In this document: positions 38,176 through 41,730 of the stretch, piece after piece
Layout of the letters: each line of letters begins with the position of its first letter
Position numbering within the stretch: the stretch's first letter is position 1
Notes under the pieces: model-generated
Databases searched by the model: none
Told to the model about the DNA's origin: nothing
What the model saw: the letters and a program-made list of their open reading frames with translations, nothing else
Translations under genes and position numbers: made by a program
Assembly: GCA_029248455.1 (NCBI GenBank)
Contig: JAQWJH010000081.1
Span: 1 to 41,730, forward strand
DNA from: Flavobacteriaceae bacterium
GTDB taxonomy: Bacteria > Bacteroidota > Bacteroidia > Flavobacteriales > Flavobacteriaceae
Length of the DNA: 41,730 bases
Direction of reading: 5' to 3'

Positions 38176-39459
38176 CTAGCGATTATTAATTTCAGAAAAT
38201 TTTCTTAATTTTTCTCCAGTATAAATTTGTCTAGGTCTACCGATTGGTTCTTTATTAATTCTCATTTCACGCCAATGAGCAACCCATCCGGGGAGTCTTC
38301 CTAAAGCAAACATAACAGTAAACATTTCGCTTGGTATTTCAAGAGCTTTATATATAATACCTGAATAAAAATCAACATTTGGATAAAGTTTTCTTTCAAT
38401 AAAGTAGTTGTCAATAAGGGCTTCTTTCTCTAAACCTTTGGCTATATCTAAAATTGGGTCATTGATACCTAATTCGTTCAACACTTTATCAGCTTCAACT
38501 TTAATTATTTTAGCTCTTGGATCAAAGTTTTTATAAACCCTATGCCCAAAACCCATCAATCTAAATGGATCTGACTTATCCTTAGCCTTAGACATGAATT
38601 TTTTTGTATCACCACCGTCTTTTTGTATTTCTTCCAACATTTCTATAACAGCTTGGTTAGCTCCACCATGTAATCTTCCCCATAGAGCGGATATCCCAGC
38701 GGCAACAGAAGCAAATAATCCTGCATATGAAGATCCAACAATTCTGACTGTTGATGTAGAGCAATTTTGTTCATGATCTGCATGCAAGATCAATAATTTA
38801 TTTAATGCGCTAACAATTGTATCATTTTGTACGTATTCTTTATTAGGTCGTTGAAACATCATCTTAGCAAGATTTTCAACATAAGCTAGTGACGTATCAC
38901 CATATTCAAGTGGAAGACCTTTTCTTCTTCTATATACCCATGCAACTAATACTGGTATTTTTGCTAATAAATTAAGAATAGCATCGTACATATCCTCCTC
39001 ATCGTCAATATTCACAGCTGACGGGTCAAATGCCACTAAACCACTTGTTAGGGACGATAGTATACCCATTGGATGAGCGGATTTAGGAAAACTATTAAGT
39101 ATTATCCTTAAGTCTTCATCAATGATTGATCTTTCTTTAATATCATTTGAAAGCTTTTCTAATTGTTGTTTATTTGGTAATTCTCCAAAAATTAATAAAT
39201 AAGCAACTTCTAAAAAATCTGCTTTACTGGCTAATTCCTCAATAGAATATCCTCTATATCTAAGAATTCCCTTTTCACCATCTAAAAAAGTTATACTGCT
39301 TTTACAAGATCCTGTATTTTTATAGCCAGGATCTAAAGTGATAACATTAGATTTGAGTCTTAAAGAACTAATATCAATTCCTATTTCCTGTTCAGACCCT
39401 TCAATCAAATTTAATTCAATTTCAGAATCGTTTATTTTTAATTTAGCCTTGTTACTCAT
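38176..39459 (-). CDS. gltA: Citrate synthase
   Basis: DGEKGILRYRGYSIEELA, LHADHEQNCSTSTVRIVGSS, GRLHGGANQAVIEML, MGFGHRVYKNFDPRAKI. Confidence 0.96.
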   Translation of the reverse strand: MSNKAKLKINDSEIELNLIEGSEQEIGIDISSLRLKSNVITLDPGYKNTGSCKSSITFLDGEKGILRYRGYSIEELASKADFLEVAYLLIFGELPNKQQLEKLSNDIKERSIIDEDLRIILNSFPKSAHPMGILSSLTSGLVAFDPSAVNIDDEEDMYDAILNLLAKIPVLVAWVYRRRKGLPLEYGDTSLAYVENLAKMMFQRPNKEYVQNDTIVSALNKLLILHADHEQNCSTSTVRIVGSSYAGLFASVAAGISALWGRLHGGANQAVIEMLEEIQKDGGDTKKFMSKAKDKSDPFRLMGFGHRVYKNFDPRAKIIKVEADKVLNELGINDPILDIAKGLEKEALIDNYFIERKLYPNVDFYSGIIYKALEIPSEMFTVMFALGRLPGWVAHWREMRINKEPIGRPRQIYTGEKLRKFSEINNR

Positions 39460-39492
39460 ATGTTTTTACAAAATTACTGAAAAAAACTTGAT

Positions 39493-40785
39493 TTAAAACG
39501 CTATTTTGAAGGCTTCTTTTTTTGGAAAGTAAGCTTTAGAACCTAATTGTTCTTCAATCCTTAATAGCTGATTGTATTTAGCTATTCTATCACTTCTTGA
39601 GGCAGAACCAGTCTTTATTTGTCCAGTAGATAAGCCAACTGCTAAATCAGCAATAGTGTAATCTTCTGTTTCGCCTGACCTATGTGACATAACACTAGTG
39701 AAACCAGCATTATGTGCCATATTAACCGCATCAATCGTTTCGGACAGGGTTCCGATTTGATTAACTTTAATTAAAATAGAATTACCAATATTATTTTTAA
39801 TACCATTAGAAAGTCTTTCTACATTAGTAACAAACAAATCATCTCCAACTAGTTGTACATTACTTCCACAAATTTTAGTTAAATATTCCCACCCATCCCA
39901 ATCATTTTCATCCATACCATCTTCAATTGAAATAATAGGAAATTTTTTTGCTAGTTCACTTAAATACTCGGCTTGTTGTTTAGAATTTAAAATTTTTCCA
40001 GTTTTTCCTTCAAACTTTGAATAATCATACATACCATTAACATAAAATTCAGATGAAGCACAATCCAAAGCAATCATTACCTCATCACCTGCAGAATAGC
40101 CAGAACTTTCAATAGCTAATATAATAGTATTCAATGCATCCTCGGTTCCATCAAGTTTAGGTGCAAAACCACCCTCATCACCAACTGATGTAGTTAGTCC
40201 TCTTTCAGTAAGTATTTTTTTTAAATTATGAAATATTTCGGTTCCCATTTGCATTGCATGAGTAAATGAATTCGCTTTAACTGGCATTATCATAAATTCT
40301 TGGAAAGCAATTGGCGCATCTGAATGAGATCCTCCATTAATAATATTCATCATGGGAACTGGAAGAGTTTTAGCGCTATTATTTGAAATATAAGAATAAA
40401 GTGGAATCTTTTTTTCATTACTTGCTGCTTTAGCAGTAGCTAATGAAACTCCTAATATAGCGTTAGCTCCTAAATTTGCTTTATTATGAGTGCCATCTAA
40501 ATCGATCATCAATTGATCAATTTTTTTTTGATCAAAAACAGATTTACCAACAATCTCTTTAGAAATTATTTTATTCACATTATTAACAGCTTTTAAAACA
40601 CCTTTACCCATATATTTCTTTCCTCCATCCCTAAGTTCTACTGCTTCATGTTCACCAGTTGAAGCTCCAGAGGGAACAGCAGCTCTACCTAAAAAGCCAT
40701 TTTCAGTCAATACATCAACCTCAACAGTTGGATTTCCTCTAGAATCAAAAATTTGTCTAGCTTTAATTTTTGTTATTTTACTCAT
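39493..40785 (-). CDS. eno: Enolase (phosphopyruvate hydratase)
   Basis: [76 protein letters not shown]. Confidence 0.98.
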   Translation of the reverse strand: MSKITKIKARQIFDSRGNPTVEVDVLTENGFLGRAAVPSGASTGEHEAVELRDGGKKYMGKGVLKAVNNVNKIISKEIVGKSVFDQKKIDQLMIDLDGTHNKANLGANAILGVSLATAKAASNEKKIPLYSYISNNSAKTLPVPMMNIINGGSHSDAPIAFQEFMIMPVKANSFTHAMQMGTEIFHNLKKILTERGLTTSVGDEGGFAPKLDGTEDALNTIILAIESSGYSAGDEVMIALDCASSEFYVNGMYDYSKFEGKTGKILNSKQQAEYLSELAKKFPIISIEDGMDENDWDGWEYLTKICGSNVQLVGDDLFVTNVERLSNGIKNNIGNSILIKVNQIGTLSETIDAVNMAHNAGFTSVMSHRSGETEDYTIADLAVGLSTGQIKTGSASRSDRIAKYNQLLRIEEQLGSKAYFPKKEAFKIAF

Positions 40786-40787
40786 AA

Positions 40788-41730
40788 TTATTTATTAATT
40801 TTTATCATTTCAATAAATTGATCGAAAAGATAAGTTGAATCGTGTGGGCCAGGACTAGCTTCAGGATGATATTGGACAGAGAAACAATTTTTGTTTTTTA
40901 TTTTAATCCCAGCAATTGTATTATCGTTTAGATGAACATGGGTAATTTCAATATTATTATTAGATTCTGTTTCTTCACGAGAAATTGCAAAACCATGATT
41001 TTGTGAAGATATCTCACCCTTTCCAGTAATCAAATTTTTAACAGGATGATTAATACCCCTGTGTCCATTATGCATTTTATAAGTTGAAATTCCAACAGCT
41101 AAGGCTATAATCTGATGACCAAGACATATACCAAAAAGAGGAACATTTGTTTTTAAAATATTTTTTGCTGTTTGAATAGCATCAACTAAGGGCTCAGGAT
41201 CACCAGGACCATTGGAAATAAAATACCCGTCAGGTTTCCATTTTGACATTTCTTCAAAAGTTGAATTATAAGGGAAAACTTTAGTGTAGACGTCTCTTTT
41301 AGAAAAATTTCTTAATATATTTTCTTTTATTCCTAAGTCTAAAGCGGCTATCTTAAATTTAGAATCAGGATTCCCATAAAAATAAGGTTTTTCAGTAGAA
41401 ACTTTAGAGGCTAATTCCAATCCCTTCATTGAAGGAAAACTATTAAGTTGTTGTTTTAATTCATCAATTGAATTCGTATCTGTAGAAATAACCGCGTTCA
41501 TAGCCCCATTATCTCTGATGTAGGAAACAAGTGCTCTTGTATCTACATCAGAAATAGCAACTATTTTATGTTTTATAAAGAAGTTTTGTAAGGAATTTTT
41601 AGCTGCTGGACGAGAAAAATTTGAATTAAAATTCTTACAAATGAGTCCAGCAATTTTAGGACTTTTAGATTCTACTTCATCATCATTAACTCCATAATTA
41701 CCGATATGGGCGTTTGTGGTTACCATTAAT
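40788..41730 (-). CDS. carA: Carbamoyl-phosphate synthase small subunit, partial (N-terminus beyond the window edge)
   Basis: [80 protein letters not shown]. The frame stays open past the ATG at 41726, so that ATG is an artefact of the edge. Confidence 0.95.
   Translation of the reverse strand, partial: LMVTTNAHIGNYGVNDDEVESKSPKIAGLICKNFNSNFSRPAAKNSLQNFFIKHKIVAISDVDTRALVSYIRDNGAMNAVISTDTNSIDELKQQLNSFPSMKGLELASKVSTEKPYFYGNPDSKFKIAALDLGIKENILRNFSKRDVYTKVFPYNSTFEEMSKWKPDGYFISNGPGDPEPLVDAIQTAKNILKTNVPLFGICLGHQIIALAVGISTYKMHNGHRGINHPVKNLITGKGEISSQNHGFAISREETESNNNIEITHVHLNDNTIAGIKIKNKNCFSVQYHPEASPGPHDSTYLFDQFIEMIKINK

Overview
AT-rich, gene-dense window that reads as a chromosomal segment of a marine Flavobacteriia-type Bacteroidota. 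This taxon call is inferred from gene content and TAnnTTTG promoters; no rRNA is present. Core content: mtaB, an SBP_bac_5 lipoprotein, type-B bL31, a DUF4199/GT2/phosphosugar mutase/ABC exporter cluster, an ECF sigma factor with a putative anti-sigma and a periplasmic sensor, an RsmB/NOP methyltransferase, purL, a MarR-controlled beta-oxidation operon, M28 peptidase, two PLP enzymes (DpaL-like and CysK/CBS-like), an FtsX/LolC permease, DUF1343/NamZ, queE, folD, ffh, argS, two guanidine-modifying hydrolases, gltA, eno and a partial carA. The most notable locus is an intact green-type proton-pumping proteorhodopsin (33302-34018). It is divergently paired with a retinal-forming carotenoid dioxygenase (blh) whose otherwise continuous reading frame is broken by one in-frame TAA (32765-32767). 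Other notable signals are an 18-bp LacI-type palindrome overlapping a promoter at 80-97, a 24-bp palindromic operator in front of marR at 15360-15383, a duplicated F-x-VP-x-x-YF-x-SID motif in the anti-sigma candidate, and very tight packing of convergent and divergent gene pairs. I found no tRNA, rRNA, CRISPR array or mobile element.
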